Shown here: positions 16,291 through 24,732 of the stretch, in pieces
Numbering within the stretch: the first letter of the stretch is position 1
Layout of the letters: each line of letters starts with the position of its first letter
Assembly (NCBI RefSeq): GCF_040706555.1
Contig: NZ_JAPDRH010000002.1
Coordinates: 558,001-622,000 of the forward strand
Direction: 5' to 3'
Length of the DNA stretch: 64,000 nt
From: Lentisalinibacter salinarum
GTDB taxonomy: Bacteria > Pseudomonadota > Gammaproteobacteria > Steroidobacterales > Woeseiaceae
The notes under the pieces: generated by a model
Database searches by the model: none
Seen by the model: the letters and a program-made list of their open reading frames with translations, nothing else
What the model was told of the DNA's origin: nothing
Position numbers and translations under genes: made by a program

Positions 16291-18117
16291 TTACATCGCC
16301 GCGGCGCGTGGCGGCGCCGTGGCCTGGTCCGTCGATTCGTTCGCCGCGGCATCGCCCATCGCCGCCACCGGCAGCTTCACCGTGAATATGGAGCCCCGTC
16401 CGGGCTCGGACTCGATCACCAGCTCTCCCATGTGGGCCGTGATGATCTTGTCCACGATGGACAGGCCGAGGCCGGTGCCCTGGCCCACTTCCTTCGTGGT
16501 GAAGAACGGGTCGCGGATCTTCGCCAGGACGTCCTCCGGTATGCCGCTGCCCGTATCGGCGATGCTGACCAGGACGTGTCCGTCCTCCCGGCGGGTCGAG
16601 AGCGTGATCGTCCCCTCCCCCTCGATGGCGTCGGCTGCGTTCTTGATCAGGTTCAGAAACACCTGGTTGATCTGGGACGGCGCGCATCGCACCGTCGGTA
16701 CCTCGCCGTAGTCCTTCTCCACGGTGACCTTGTGCTTGAGCACGTTCTTCGCGATCAACAGTGACTTGTCGAGACCCTCGTTGACGTCGAACTCGCCGAC
16801 CGTCGCGCGGTCCAGGCGGCTGAAGTCCTTGAGGCTCTGCGCCATCTCGGCGAGCTGCTCCAGGCCCTCGATGCTGTCGCCGACGAGATCCACCGACTCC
16901 TCAAGGTCGTCGCGGAGGCCCTCCTGGTTGAGCTGACGATCCATGGCGCGCAGGCTGGCGACGAAGGCCTCGCGGTCCTGGCGGCCGTTGCGCAGCTGCT
17001 CCAGCAGCCTGCCCGCCTCCGCCGCGAACTGGTCGAAGTGCTCCAGCCGCTCCTTCAGCAGGGTGGCGTTGCTGAGCAGGTACCACAACGGCGTGTTGAT
17101 CTCGTGGCTGATGCCCGCCACCAGCTCGCCCAGCGAGGACATCTTCTCCGCATGCACCAGCTGGGCCTGGGACTCCTTCAGCTCCTCGTAAGCCTTCGTC
17201 AGCTGCTCGGTGCGCGCCTCCACCCGCTCCTCGAGGGAGGCATTCAGCACCTCCAGCTCCGCGTTGGCACTGTTCAGCACGCGATAGCTCTGGTGCAGGC
17301 GCCAGCCGACGAACGCGATGCTCGCCAGCAGCAGCAGGCTCAGCACGGCCAGCATCAGCCGGGCGCGGTCTGCCCTGCCGACCACCGCGCGGTTGTGGGC
17401 GCGCAGCGCGGCGAAGAGTGCCTGGGCACGGTCGCCCGCCTCCGTCTCGCCGAGCGCAGCGAGCGCGGCACCGGCCGGGTCGCGCACCTGCGTGAGCGTG
17501 CGCGCCGCCTCACCGAGGCGGTCGAGCTTGCCGGGCACCCGGTCCATGACGGCCGGGTCCGACTCCAGTTCCGCAATACGTCTCCGGATCGTCTCCGCCG
17601 TTGTCTCGCTGCCGCCGCCGGCGAAGTCCAGCGCGGCGACCGCCAGGGCGAAGACCTCCTGTGACAACTCCTCCAGTCCGAAGCTGCGCAGGTCGCGCAC
17701 CAGCTGCGGGGATTCGCCGCGGATCATCGCGGCCGATTCGGCCAGCCGCGTCTGACTGTCGAGGAAACGTCGAGCCGCCGCCAGCGACTCATCGAGTGCC
17801 GACGTATACTCCGACAACGTCGCCGCGATCGCCGCATCCTCTGCCGCAGGCACCGTGGCCGACAGCTCGTCGCGACGGGCCGCAAGCCGCTCGACCAGGC
17901 CGGCCGTGGCCGCCGGCACGGGGCGCCCCTCGCGGAAGGCCGCCTGCAGCCCTTCCTCGAGGGCCGTGAGTTCGTTCTGGCTCTGGCGCAGCAGGTTTAC
18001 GCTGTTGCCGTAAGTCACATAGTATTCGGAGTCGACTGCGCGGGACTGGACGACCAGAATCGCGAGCATCCCCACCAGAGCGAGCGCGGCGACGGCGGCA
18101 AGAGCGTTTCTGAGCAT
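16291..18117 (-). CDS. sensor histidine kinase
   Basis: A 608-residue membrane kinase. TM1 lies at about residues 5-25 and TM2 near 262-283 (RLMLAVLSLLLLASIAFVGW); the helical region between them would be the periplasmic sensor and resembles DAHL-type helical sensors. A coiled coil (about 290-330) leads to the HisKA domain with phospho-accepting H338 in GISHEINTPL. The HATPase domain has N (LIKNAADAIEG), G1 (VSIADTGSGIPED), F (FFTTKEVGQGTGLGLSI) and G2 boxes, so it is complete. It is the first gene of an operon with the double-receiver regulator. Signal unknown. The promoter lies in the 184-nt divergent region shared with the sirtuin gene. Confidence 0.9.
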   Translation of the reverse strand: MLRNALAAVAALALVGMLAILVVQSRAVDSEYYVTYGNSVNLLRQSQNELTALEEGLQAAFREGRPVPAATAGLVERLAARRDELSATVPAAEDAAIAATLSEYTSALDESLAAARRFLDSQTRLAESAAMIRGESPQLVRDLRSFGLEELSQEVFALAVAALDFAGGGSETTAETIRRRIAELESDPAVMDRVPGKLDRLGEAARTLTQVRDPAGAALAALGETEAGDRAQALFAALRAHNRAVVGRADRARLMLAVLSLLLLASIAFVGWRLHQSYRVLNSANAELEVLNASLEERVEARTEQLTKAYEELKESQAQLVHAEKMSSLGELVAGISHEINTPLWYLLSNATLLKERLEHFDQFAAEAGRLLEQLRNGRQDREAFVASLRAMDRQLNQEGLRDDLEESVDLVGDSIEGLEQLAEMAQSLKDFSRLDRATVGEFDVNEGLDKSLLIAKNVLKHKVTVEKDYGEVPTVRCAPSQINQVFLNLIKNAADAIEGEGTITLSTRREDGHVLVSIADTGSGIPEDVLAKIRDPFFTTKEVGQGTGLGLSIVDKIITAHMGELVIESEPGRGSIFTVKLPVAAMGDAAANESTDQATAPPRAAAM

Positions 18118-18301
18118 CGCAGGGGCTCCCCTTACATAATGCGCGCAAGACTATCCCGGCAGCCGGACGGACGCCGTGATGCCTATCACAGCGTGGCCAT
18201 TGCGGCGACGGCGGTCCGCGCGACGGCCCGCCCGGACCGGCAGCGCAACCGGCCGGGAACGGTCCATGGTAGGTAGCGCACGGAGACGCGGAAAACCGAC
18301 A

Positions 18302-19159
18302 ATGTCTCGTTTCAGGCAAGAAACCCCGGAGAAGGGGCCGCGGGAGGGCTCCGGCACCGAGGCGCTGGCCCGGTTCCTGGAGCGCCATACCCGGCTGTTC
18401 GTCCTGACCGGCGCCGGCTGCAGCACCGCCTCGGGCATCCCCGACTATCGCGACCCGGCCGGCGAATGGAAGCATGCCCGGCCGGTGCAGTACGCGGACT
18501 TCATGGCGCGGCATTCGGTCCGCCAGCGCTACTGGGCCCGCAGCATGGTGGGCTGGCCGCGCATGGCGGCGGCGCAGCCGAACGCGGCGCACCACGCCCT
18601 GACGGCGCTGCAGGGACGGGGACGGATCGAGCGCCTCGTCACGCAGAACGTGGACGGACTGCACCAGAAGGCCGGCACGCAGGACGTGATCGATCTGCAC
18701 GGGCGCATCGACACGGTGGTCTGCATGGCATGCCGGGCCGAACTGTCACGCACGGACTGGCAGGCCGAAGTGGCTGCCCTGAATCCGGACTGGGAGCAGC
18801 GCATCGGCGTCGCCTCGGACCGCCCCGACGGGGACGTGGATATCGCGGACGCCGACTATGCCGGCTTCGTCGTGCCGCCCTGCCCGCGCTGTGGCGGCGT
18901 GGTCAAACCGCATGTCGTCTTCTTCGGCGAGGCCGTGCCGCCCGGCCGGGTCGCCGACGCCCGCGCCGCGCTCGGCCGCGCGGATGCGCTGCTCGTCGTG
19001 GGCTCGTCGCTCATGGTCTTCTCGGGCTTCCGCTTCGCCCGCTACGCCGCGGAGGCGGGCAAGGCCGTGGCCATCGTCAACCGGGGGCGTACGCGGGCCG
19101 ATGAGCTGGCTGCGCTGAGAGTCGACGGGGACTGTGGCGAGGTACTCTCCGCCGTGTAG
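18302..19159 (+). CDS. sirtuin-type NAD-dependent protein deacylase
   Basis: A 285-residue Sir2 protein. The Rossmann motif GAGCSTASGIPDYRD, the QNVDGLH motif, the catalytic histidine in LHGRIDTVVC and two zinc-binding pairs (CMAC and CPRC, with an insert of about 50 residues between them) are all present. FGEAVP and VVGSSLMVFSG complete the NAD site. It would remove acyl groups from lysines using NAD+. The ATG at 18302 is chosen because homology begins shortly after it and upstream codons are Arg-rich noise. Its TAG stop coincides with codons of a truncated permease gene on the other strand, so the last few residues may not be ancestral. Confidence 0.9.
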   Translation: MSRFRQETPEKGPREGSGTEALARFLERHTRLFVLTGAGCSTASGIPDYRDPAGEWKHARPVQYADFMARHSVRQRYWARSMVGWPRMAAAQPNAAHHALTALQGRGRIERLVTQNVDGLHQKAGTQDVIDLHGRIDTVVCMACRAELSRTDWQAEVAALNPDWEQRIGVASDRPDGDVDIADADYAGFVVPPCPRCGGVVKPHVVFFGEAVPPGRVADARAALGRADALLVVGSSLMVFSGFRFARYAAEAGKAVAIVNRGRTRADELAALRVDGDCGEVLSAV

Positions 19160-19470
19160 GCCAGCGGCTTGGGTGCCTGCGGCCCCAGATAACGCATGAC
19201 CGAGGCCTGCGAGACGAAAGCCGCGATGGCGCCGGCGATCCAGAAGGCCGGCAGCAGGCAGAGCACCACATGCTCGCGGGCATACCATTTCGTGAGCTCC
19301 AGGGCTTCGGTGACGCTCGCATCGAAGCGCGGACGGCCGACCGGCAGGAAATAGAAAGCGGCAAACGCGAGGAGCAGGAGCGCGGCGATACGGAATTCGC
19401 GTCGCGTCTCGTTCACTGCAATGCCGTTGGCCATATTTCGTTGAACCGCGAAATAGTCGAGCAAAAACAT
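19160..19470 (-). pseudogene. 5' remnant of an arsenic-cluster permease gene
   Basis: About 103 N-terminal codons of a membrane permease remain. Two hydrophobic segments are visible (AALLLLAFAAFYFLPVG and VLCLLPAFWIAGAIAAFV), followed by MRYLGPQAPKPLAYT, which matches my memory of DUF318/ArsP-type permeases found in arsenic clusters. Similarity ends abruptly after PLAYT, at the stop codon of the sirtuin gene; beyond this the frame runs antisense to sirtuin. Normal members are about 300 residues or more. The ATG at 19470 overlaps the arsR stop (ATGA); a second ATG at 19434 follows an operator-like repeat and may be the ancestral start. Non-functional as it stands. Confidence 0.7.
19434..19455. 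promoter_or_regulatory. ArsR-type operator candidate 1
   Basis: TATTTCG at 19434-19440 and CGAAATA at 19449-19455 form an inverted repeat with an 8-nt spacer. The same geometry and nearly the same arms occur upstream of arsR at 19815-19835. It lies inside the first codons of the permease remnant, directly before its internal ATG at 19434 on the minus strand. Confidence 0.6.
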
Positions 19471-19805
19471 CAGCCACAGCAGCCCGGATCCCGCATCAGT
19501 TCGGGATACTCGCCGGGGCTGTCCAGGCAGCCGATGAATCGGGCGACGCAGGGCAGCGTCAGGCGGTAGAACACCTGCAGGCCGCGCTTCTCGGCGGCCA
19601 CCACCCCGGCTTCCCGCAACACCGAGAGGTGGCGCGACACCGTGGACCAGCCGAGTCCGGCCGCCTCCACCAGGTCACACACGCACTTCTCGCCCTCCGC
19701 GACTTCACGGACGACGGTGACCCGGGCGGGGTGGCCCAACGCCTTGAAGACCTCGGCGGGGCTCGCGGGCATGGGTACGGGTTTCGGTGCGGCGGTCCGG
19801 GACAT
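19470..19805 (-). CDS. arsR: ArsR-family arsenic-responsive repressor (1)
   Basis: A 111-residue winged-helix repressor. The metal-sensing pair C41/C43 in EKCVCDLVEAAG lies at the start of the recognition helix region, as in the classical As(III) sensor of E. coli ArsR. The DNA-reading helix is WSTVSRHLSVL. Extra Cys occur at the C-terminus (DPGCCG). It likely represses its own promoter (operator at 19815-19835) and the downstream permease remnant. The gene diverges from a second, different arsR gene with 143 nt between them. Confidence 0.9.
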   Translation of the reverse strand: MSRTAAPKPVPMPASPAEVFKALGHPARVTVVREVAEGEKCVCDLVEAAGLGWSTVSRHLSVLREAGVVAAEKRGLQVFYRLTLPCVARFIGCLDSPGEYPELMRDPGCCG

Positions 19806-19814
19806 GGGCGCTGG

Positions 19815-19835
19815 TATTTCGCATTACCGCGAAAT
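19815..19835. promoter_or_regulatory. ArsR-type operator candidate 2
   Basis: ATTTCG (19816-19821) and CGAAAT (19830-19835) are separated by 8 nt, directly upstream of the minus-strand arsR gene that begins at 19805. It matches the repeat at 19434-19455 in arms and spacing, which supports it as the binding site of this ArsR. Confidence 0.65.
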
Positions 19836-19917
19836 GAGAAATCAGAGCTTTCCGCAGGCGATTCCGTAGATTCCGGCAGCTGCGGATCATTGACCCGGGA
19901 CTTTTCCCGGAGCATTA

Positions 19918-19935
19918 TATCGCCGATCGACGATA
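19918..19935. promoter_or_regulatory. ArsR-type operator candidate 3
   Basis: TATCG (19918-19922) and CGATA (19931-19935) form an inverted repeat with an 8-nt spacer, just upstream of the plus-strand arsR gene (GTG at 19949). The spacing equals that of the other two sites but the arms differ by one base, fitting recognition by the second repressor. A small hairpin (19895-19910) lies between sites 2 and 3. Confidence 0.55.
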
Positions 19936-19948
19936 AAGGATTAAGATC

Positions 19949-20287
19949 GTGTCTGCCCTACCCCGTCCGGCTCCCTCAGCGAATCTTCCACCGACCGAGG
20001 AGGCCGTCGCGGCCCTCGCCAAGGGTCTCGCCCACCCGGCACGGGTGCGTATCGTGCAGTTGCTGCTCGAACGGGACGACTGCATCGGCGGCGACATCGT
20101 GAACGAGATCGGACTCGCGCAATCCACGGTCTCCGAGCACCTGCGCATCCTGAAGGCCGCCGGCATCGTGATCGGCGAGATCGAGCGCCCGCGTATCTGC
20201 TACTCGCTCGATCCCGGGGCGCTCGCGCCCCTCGCCGCGCTAATCGAGAGCATCCGCTCGAAACCCTGCCCCGAACGGTGTGACTGA
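19949..20287 (+). CDS. ArsR-family repressor (2)
   Basis: A 112-residue winged-helix protein. The GTG at 19949 is the first plausible start after the operator-like repeat. The recognition helix reads AQSTVSEHLRILKAAG. It lacks the CVC sensor of the first ArsR but has C45 at the preceding helix and a C-terminal Cys pair (KPCPERCD), so As(III) binding by a different Cys arrangement is plausible. Its stop overlaps the ATG of the ACR3 pump gene (ATGA), so it heads the arsR-acr3-arsC unit. Confidence 0.88.
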   Translation: MSALPRPAPSANLPPTEEAVAALAKGLAHPARVRIVQLLLERDDCIGGDIVNEIGLAQSTVSEHLRILKAAGIVIGEIERPRICYSLDPGALAPLAALIESIRSKPCPERCD

Positions 20288-21357
20288 TGAACGACAAAGT
20301 CGTCCTGAGCAAGCGTCTGTCCTTCCTCGACCGCTACCTGACTCTCTGGATCTTCGCCGCCATGGCGCTGGGCGTCATCCTCGGCTCGATCTTCGAGGGT
20401 CTGCCCGGCTGGCTCGACGGCCTGTCGGTGGGCACCACCAACGTGCCGATCGCCATCGGCCTCATCCTGATGATGTATCCGCCGCTCGCCCGGGTGCGCT
20501 ACGAGAAGCTGCCGCTGGTGTTCAGGGACACCCGCGTGCTCAGCCTGTCGCTGATACAGAACTGGGTGATCGGTCCATTGCTCATGTTCGCGCTCGCCGT
20601 GATCTTCCTGCGCGACTATCCGGAATACATGACCGGGCTGATCCTGATCGGGCTCGCCCGCTGCATCGCCATGGTGCTCGTGTGGAACCAGCTGGCCGGG
20701 GGCAGCAACCAGTACGTGGCCGCCCTGGTCGCGTTCAACTCGGTGTTCCAGATCCTGTTCTTCAGCGTCTACGCCTGGTTCTTCCTGACCGTGCTGCCGC
20801 CCCTGTTCGGCCTCGCGGGCAGCGTGATCGATGTGGGCTTCGGCACCATCGCCGAGGCGGTGCTGATCTATCTCGGCATCCCCTTCGCCGCTGGCTTCCT
20901 GACGCGCTTCGTGCTGATCCGGCGCCGGGGCGAGGAATGGTACGAGCGGCACTTCCTGCCGAAGATCTCGCCGGTCACGCTTATCGCCCTGCTGTTCACC
21001 ATCGTTGCCATGTTCTCGCTGAAGGGCGACAAGGTGCTGGAGCTGCCGCTGGATGTGTTGCGCATCGCCGTACCGCTGACGCTTTATTTCCTGATCATGT
21101 TCATCGTCAGCTTCTGGATGGGGAAAGTGATCGACGCGGATTATCCGCGCACGACGGCCATCGCCTTCACGGCGGCGAGCAACAACTTCGAACTGGCCAT
21201 CGCGGTAGCGATCGCCGCGTTCGGTCTCGCATCTCCGGTGGCCTTCGCTACGGTCATCGGACCGCTCGTCGAGGTGCCCGTGCTGATCTCGCTGGTCACG
21301 GTCGCCTTGTGGCTGAAGAAGCGCTGGTTCGGCGAGACGGCTGACACGGCCGCCTGA
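20287..21357 (+). CDS. acr3: ACR3-family arsenite efflux transporter
   Basis: A 356-residue, ten-helix membrane protein of the ACR3 family. Typical segments are present: RYEKLPLVFRDTRVLSLSLIQN, then GLARCIAMVLVWNQLAGG with the conserved Cys in TM4, and ASNNFELAIAVAIAAFG with EVPVLI near the end. It would export arsenite using the proton gradient. The start overlaps the stop of the second arsR gene. The arsenate reductase gene follows after a 50-nt gap, so arsenite made by the reductase is exported by this pump. Confidence 0.93.
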   Translation: MNDKVVLSKRLSFLDRYLTLWIFAAMALGVILGSIFEGLPGWLDGLSVGTTNVPIAIGLILMMYPPLARVRYEKLPLVFRDTRVLSLSLIQNWVIGPLLMFALAVIFLRDYPEYMTGLILIGLARCIAMVLVWNQLAGGSNQYVAALVAFNSVFQILFFSVYAWFFLTVLPPLFGLAGSVIDVGFGTIAEAVLIYLGIPFAAGFLTRFVLIRRRGEEWYERHFLPKISPVTLIALLFTIVAMFSLKGDKVLELPLDVLRIAVPLTLYFLIMFIVSFWMGKVIDADYPRTTAIAFTAASNNFELAIAVAIAAFGLASPVAFATVIGPLVEVPVLISLVTVALWLKKRWFGETADTAA

Positions 21358-21407
21358 GCGCATTCCATCGTCCATCGCCTGCCTGCCGGAATCCGAGGGA
21401 GCACTCC

Positions 21408-21791
21408 ATGACAGACAAGGTCTATAACCTGCTGTTCCTGTGCACCGGCAATTCGGCGCGCAGCATCATCGCCGAGTGTCTTATCGGACGCCTCGGTCGG
21501 GGTCCCTTCCGAGGCTTCAGCGCCGGGTCGAAGCCGAAGGGGGAGGTGCATCCGCCGGCGCTGGAGATTCTGCGTCGCAACAACTTCGTCACCGATGGGC
21601 TCAGGAGCAAGGACTGGTCCGAATTCTCCGACCCGGATGCACCAAAGATGGACTTCGTGTTCACGGTCTGCGACAACGCCGCCGCCGAGGAATGTCCGAT
21701 ATGGCCGGCACAGCCGATGACCGCGCACTGGGGCATGCCAGGCCCCGCGGCAGTGGAAGGCGACGAGATCGGAGACGGCAGCAGAAAGTAG
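21408..21791 (+). CDS. arsC: arsenate reductase ArsC, LMW-phosphatase type, C-terminally shortened
   Basis: The 127-residue product begins like a normal low-molecular-weight-phosphatase ArsC: the P-loop CTGNSARS at residues 12-19 gives the nucleophilic C12 and R18, and C88 and C96 in TVCDNAAAEECPIWP are the relay cysteines expected in this family. The conserved AHWGMPGPAAVEG is present, but the protein stops nine residues later, whereas relatives I know continue for roughly 35-45 residues with a C-terminal helix. The shortening may reduce stability or activity. I see no continuation in another frame. A hairpin follows the stop at once. Confidence 0.8.
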   Translation: MTDKVYNLLFLCTGNSARSIIAECLIGRLGRGPFRGFSAGSKPKGEVHPPALEILRRNNFVTDGLRSKDWSEFSDPDAPKMDFVFTVCDNAAAEECPIWPAQPMTAHWGMPGPAAVEGDEIGDGSRK

Positions 21792-21794
21792 AAA

Positions 21795-21812
21795 GGCCGC
21801 CCGGGGGCGGCC
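21795..21812. terminator. hairpin between convergent arsC and TonB-receptor genes
   Basis: GGCCGCC (21795-21801) and GGCGGCC (21806-21812) form a 7-bp stem with a 4-nt loop. On the minus strand the stem is followed by a short TTTC, so it may terminate transcripts from either side. Confidence 0.6.
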
Positions 21813-21844
21813 TCTCGGTCGGGGAACTCGTCGCCCGAAGATCT

Positions 21845-24610
21845 TCAGAGGCGGTACTGGAAACTGATCGCAAAGGTCGAGCCCGGGTCTTCCTCGAAGG
21901 TCACCACGCCCTCGCGCTCGATCTCGATCTTCTCCTGCAGGATGTTCTGCACCTTGGCCTTCACCGTGATGGTGTCGGTGGGATACCAGGAGTAGACGAA
22001 GTCCAGCGAGTGGAACGGCTGCTCGTAGCCGTCCGGCGCGCCGTTGCGGCCGGCGACGTAGAGCCGCTCACCGAAGACGTTGTAGCCGAGCGACGCCGTG
22101 TGCTGGCCGTTGGGCGAGTCGTAGCCCAGGGACAGATTGGCGACATACTCGGAGGCACCGGTCAGAGGCCGCACATCGTTGGTGGGCGCATCGGCGTCGG
22201 GGCCGGCGACGAGCTCGGAGTCCTGCAGCGTGACGTTGCCCTGAACGAAGAACGAGGACATGAAGTCGCCGAGGAAGCCGAGTTCCTTCAGACCCTCGAA
22301 CTCGACGCCGTATACCTCTGCCGACTCGGCGTTGACGATCTCGCGGGCGACCGTCGTATCACTGGCCGCCGACTCGAAGAACTCGATCGGATTGGTGATG
22401 TCCTTGTAGAACAGCGTGACGGTTATGTTGTCGCCGCCGCCGAAGAACCACTCGCCGCGGACGTCGTAGTTGGTGACGTCGGCGGGGGTCACGCCCGGGT
22501 TGCCGTCCACCAGGTCGCCGGTACGCGGATCCACGTAGCTGGCATCGGTGATCTCGCGGAGATCCGGCCGCACCGAAGTCTCGCTGAAACCGAAGCGCAG
22601 CTGGAAGGTCTCCGCCCACCAGGAGCCCATGTAGGTGACCGCCACCGACGGGAATATCTCGTCCTTCTGGAACGCCGCGTCGCGCAGCCGGTCAGGGTCC
22701 GTCGTGACCTGCGGGTTGTCGATGGAATAGCTGAGCGGGTTCCAGTCCACGGCCACCTGCTTGTAGTCCTCCCAGCGCAGACCGCCGGCGAAGCGCCAGG
22801 TATCGTTCCAGGTCCAGTCCAGCTTGCCGTAGAACGCCTCGGTCATCGTCGCGGCGATATAGCTCTGGTTGTTCGTACCCTGGATGGCGAAGACGAAGTC
22901 GTTCGCGGGATCGAGCAGATTATCGTTCGAGAAGATACCGCCCAGGTCTTCGGGGCCGCCCTGGAGCACATCGAAGTCGCCGAGGCCGCTTCCGGGGCCG
23001 ACGCTGAACTGGCGCTGATCGTAGGTACGCGCCTTCTGGTCGTGCTCGTAGCCTACACCGACATCGACATAGGAATTGCCGAAGGCGAGCGGATAGGTGA
23101 GGCCCCAGCCGTAGTTCTCGACCCGGTCGTCCAGGTCCGTAAAGCGATAGTCCGCCGCCCGGTTATCGAGTGCCACCGCCGAAGACAGCACCTCGCCGGT
23201 GTCCGGGTCGGTGACCGTCTGCAGGTCGATGTCCACCTGGTTCGGGATGTCGGTGCGGGCACGGGAATCCGACCAGAACCAGGAAAACTCCGCCTCGGTC
23301 GGCACCCAGCCGACGAAGCTGACCAGACCCTCGGGCAGGATGTCACGAGTTTCGTCGCCGATGCGGTGGGTGCCGCGCAGCTGGTTCACCGCCATGTTCC
23401 GCTCCTCGAACTGGTAGCGGACGTTCTGGAAGCCGAGGCCGTCGGACTTCTCCCGGTTCTCGTTGAAGAAGTTACGGATGGCGGTCTCGTCGTCCGTGTT
23501 CCTGAGATACAGGGTCGTGGCGGAGAGCTCGTGATCGCCGGTGAAGCGCAGGCCGAGGTTGAGGTTGCCCGTAATGCTGACGTTGCGAGTGGTCTCGTTC
23601 TCTATGTCGGTGCGCTCCTCCGGGAACTGGAAGTTGCGGGAGATGGCCTCGGACTCGCGCCACTGGGTCTCATAGGCAGCGCCTGCCAGGAAACCAAACT
23701 CCCAGAGTTCGCCAAGGACTACGTTGCTGCCGATACTGCCGCGGACATCGATGTCCGGATGCGGATCCTTGCGCTCGAGACCGACCTCACGATTGAGCAG
23801 CGTAGCGAGTTCCCGGTTGATGCTCTCCGCCTGCTGGAACGCTTCGGCCGCTGACAGGCTCGGGTCTTCCGCCCGCAGGGTGCTGGCGATACCCTGGACG
23901 TCGACGTTACCGGCGAAACGGGCGATTTGCTGCGACACCTCCGCAGGCAGGCTGCGGGCGCCGCTGTCGGTGCCGAAGTCGTCATCAGTGGAACCCGGAT
24001 AGCTCAGCACGTCGCCGCTGACCTCGCTGTTGGTCCCGGTGCCCACCTCGAACTCGACCGTGAAGGCGTCCGGAACCGTCTTGGTGCGGATGTCCACCGC
24101 GCCGCCGCCGAAGTCCGCCGGCAGATCCGGCGACCAGGCCTTCTGCACCCGGATCGACTCGACGATGGACGTCGGGAAGATGTCCAGCGGGATGACGTTG
24201 CGGGTCAGGTCCGGCGACGGGATCTGACTGCCGTTCAGCGACGTTGACGAATAGCGCTCGCCCAGCCCGCGCACGTAGATGAACTTGTCGTTCACCAGCG
24301 TGAGACCCGGGACGCGGCGCAGCGCTGCGGCCACCGTGGAATCGCCGAGACGGCTCATGGCTTCGGCGCCGAGCAGGTCGACCACCACCGAGTCGTCCAT
24401 ACGTTCGTTGATCAGCTCTTCGGCCGTGCTGAGCGAGCGGCCGACGGTCACGATCTCGTCGATGACTTCGTTGTCGGGAGCGTCGAGTTGCGGGCGCTGC
24501 ACGCCTTCCTGGCCTTCCGCATCCTGCGCAAACACCTGCCCCTGGGGGCCGGCCAAGATGAGCGAGACGGCGAGCGCCAGCGGTGTCCTGGCAATTGCGG
24601 ATTTGTTCAT
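21845..24610 (-). CDS. TonB-dependent outer-membrane receptor
   Basis: A 921-residue receptor with a signal peptide ending near VFAQDA. The plug domain spans roughly residues 50-170 (VTVGRSLSTAEELINERMDD; VAAALRRVPGLTLVNDKFIYVRGLGERYSSTSLNG), followed by a 22-strand barrel ending in AISFQYRL. It lies 122 nt downstream of a lipoprotein gene on the same strand and is probably co-expressed with it. The pairing with a surface-type lipoprotein, a PhoB-like regulator and PHO-like boxes suggests uptake of a phosphorus-containing compound, but the substrate is not shown by the sequence. It ends in Leu instead of the usual aromatic residue. Confidence 0.9.
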   Translation of the reverse strand: MNKSAIARTPLALAVSLILAGPQGQVFAQDAEGQEGVQRPQLDAPDNEVIDEIVTVGRSLSTAEELINERMDDSVVVDLLGAEAMSRLGDSTVAAALRRVPGLTLVNDKFIYVRGLGERYSSTSLNGSQIPSPDLTRNVIPLDIFPTSIVESIRVQKAWSPDLPADFGGGAVDIRTKTVPDAFTVEFEVGTGTNSEVSGDVLSYPGSTDDDFGTDSGARSLPAEVSQQIARFAGNVDVQGIASTLRAEDPSLSAAEAFQQAESINRELATLLNREVGLERKDPHPDIDVRGSIGSNVVLGELWEFGFLAGAAYETQWRESEAISRNFQFPEERTDIENETTRNVSITGNLNLGLRFTGDHELSATTLYLRNTDDETAIRNFFNENREKSDGLGFQNVRYQFEERNMAVNQLRGTHRIGDETRDILPEGLVSFVGWVPTEAEFSWFWSDSRARTDIPNQVDIDLQTVTDPDTGEVLSSAVALDNRAADYRFTDLDDRVENYGWGLTYPLAFGNSYVDVGVGYEHDQKARTYDQRQFSVGPGSGLGDFDVLQGGPEDLGGIFSNDNLLDPANDFVFAIQGTNNQSYIAATMTEAFYGKLDWTWNDTWRFAGGLRWEDYKQVAVDWNPLSYSIDNPQVTTDPDRLRDAAFQKDEIFPSVAVTYMGSWWAETFQLRFGFSETSVRPDLREITDASYVDPRTGDLVDGNPGVTPADVTNYDVRGEWFFGGGDNITVTLFYKDITNPIEFFESAASDTTVAREIVNAESAEVYGVEFEGLKELGFLGDFMSSFFVQGNVTLQDSELVAGPDADAPTNDVRPLTGASEYVANLSLGYDSPNGQHTASLGYNVFGERLYVAGRNGAPDGYEQPFHSLDFVYSWYPTDTITVKAKVQNILQEKIEIEREGVVTFEEDPGSTFAISFQYRL

Positions 24611-24671
24611 GACTGTGCCTGTTCTCTGGTTTCCTGCGAATCGGCAGCCCGGAGGCTGCCGGAACCCGGAA

Positions 24672-24702
24672 GGGCGCCACCTCCGGTCAGGAAGTGGCGC
24701 CC
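24672..24702 (-). terminator. hairpin between lipoprotein and TonB-receptor genes
   Basis: GGGCGCCAC (24672-24680) pairs with GTGGCGCCC (24694-24702) across a 13-nt loop. There is no T-tract on the minus strand, so it may only attenuate read-through into the receptor gene or protect the upstream mRNA from 3' decay, giving more lipoprotein than receptor. Confidence 0.55.
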
Positions 24703-24732
24703 CGGGTCCGACTCAAGCGGCGGAAGCGCCCG

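Noticed and set aside
19042..19159. Extension of the permease frame antisense to the sirtuin gene
   Set aside because: These 40 or so codons have no similarity to a permease and are a shadow of the sirtuin gene; only 19160-19470 is kept as the remnant.
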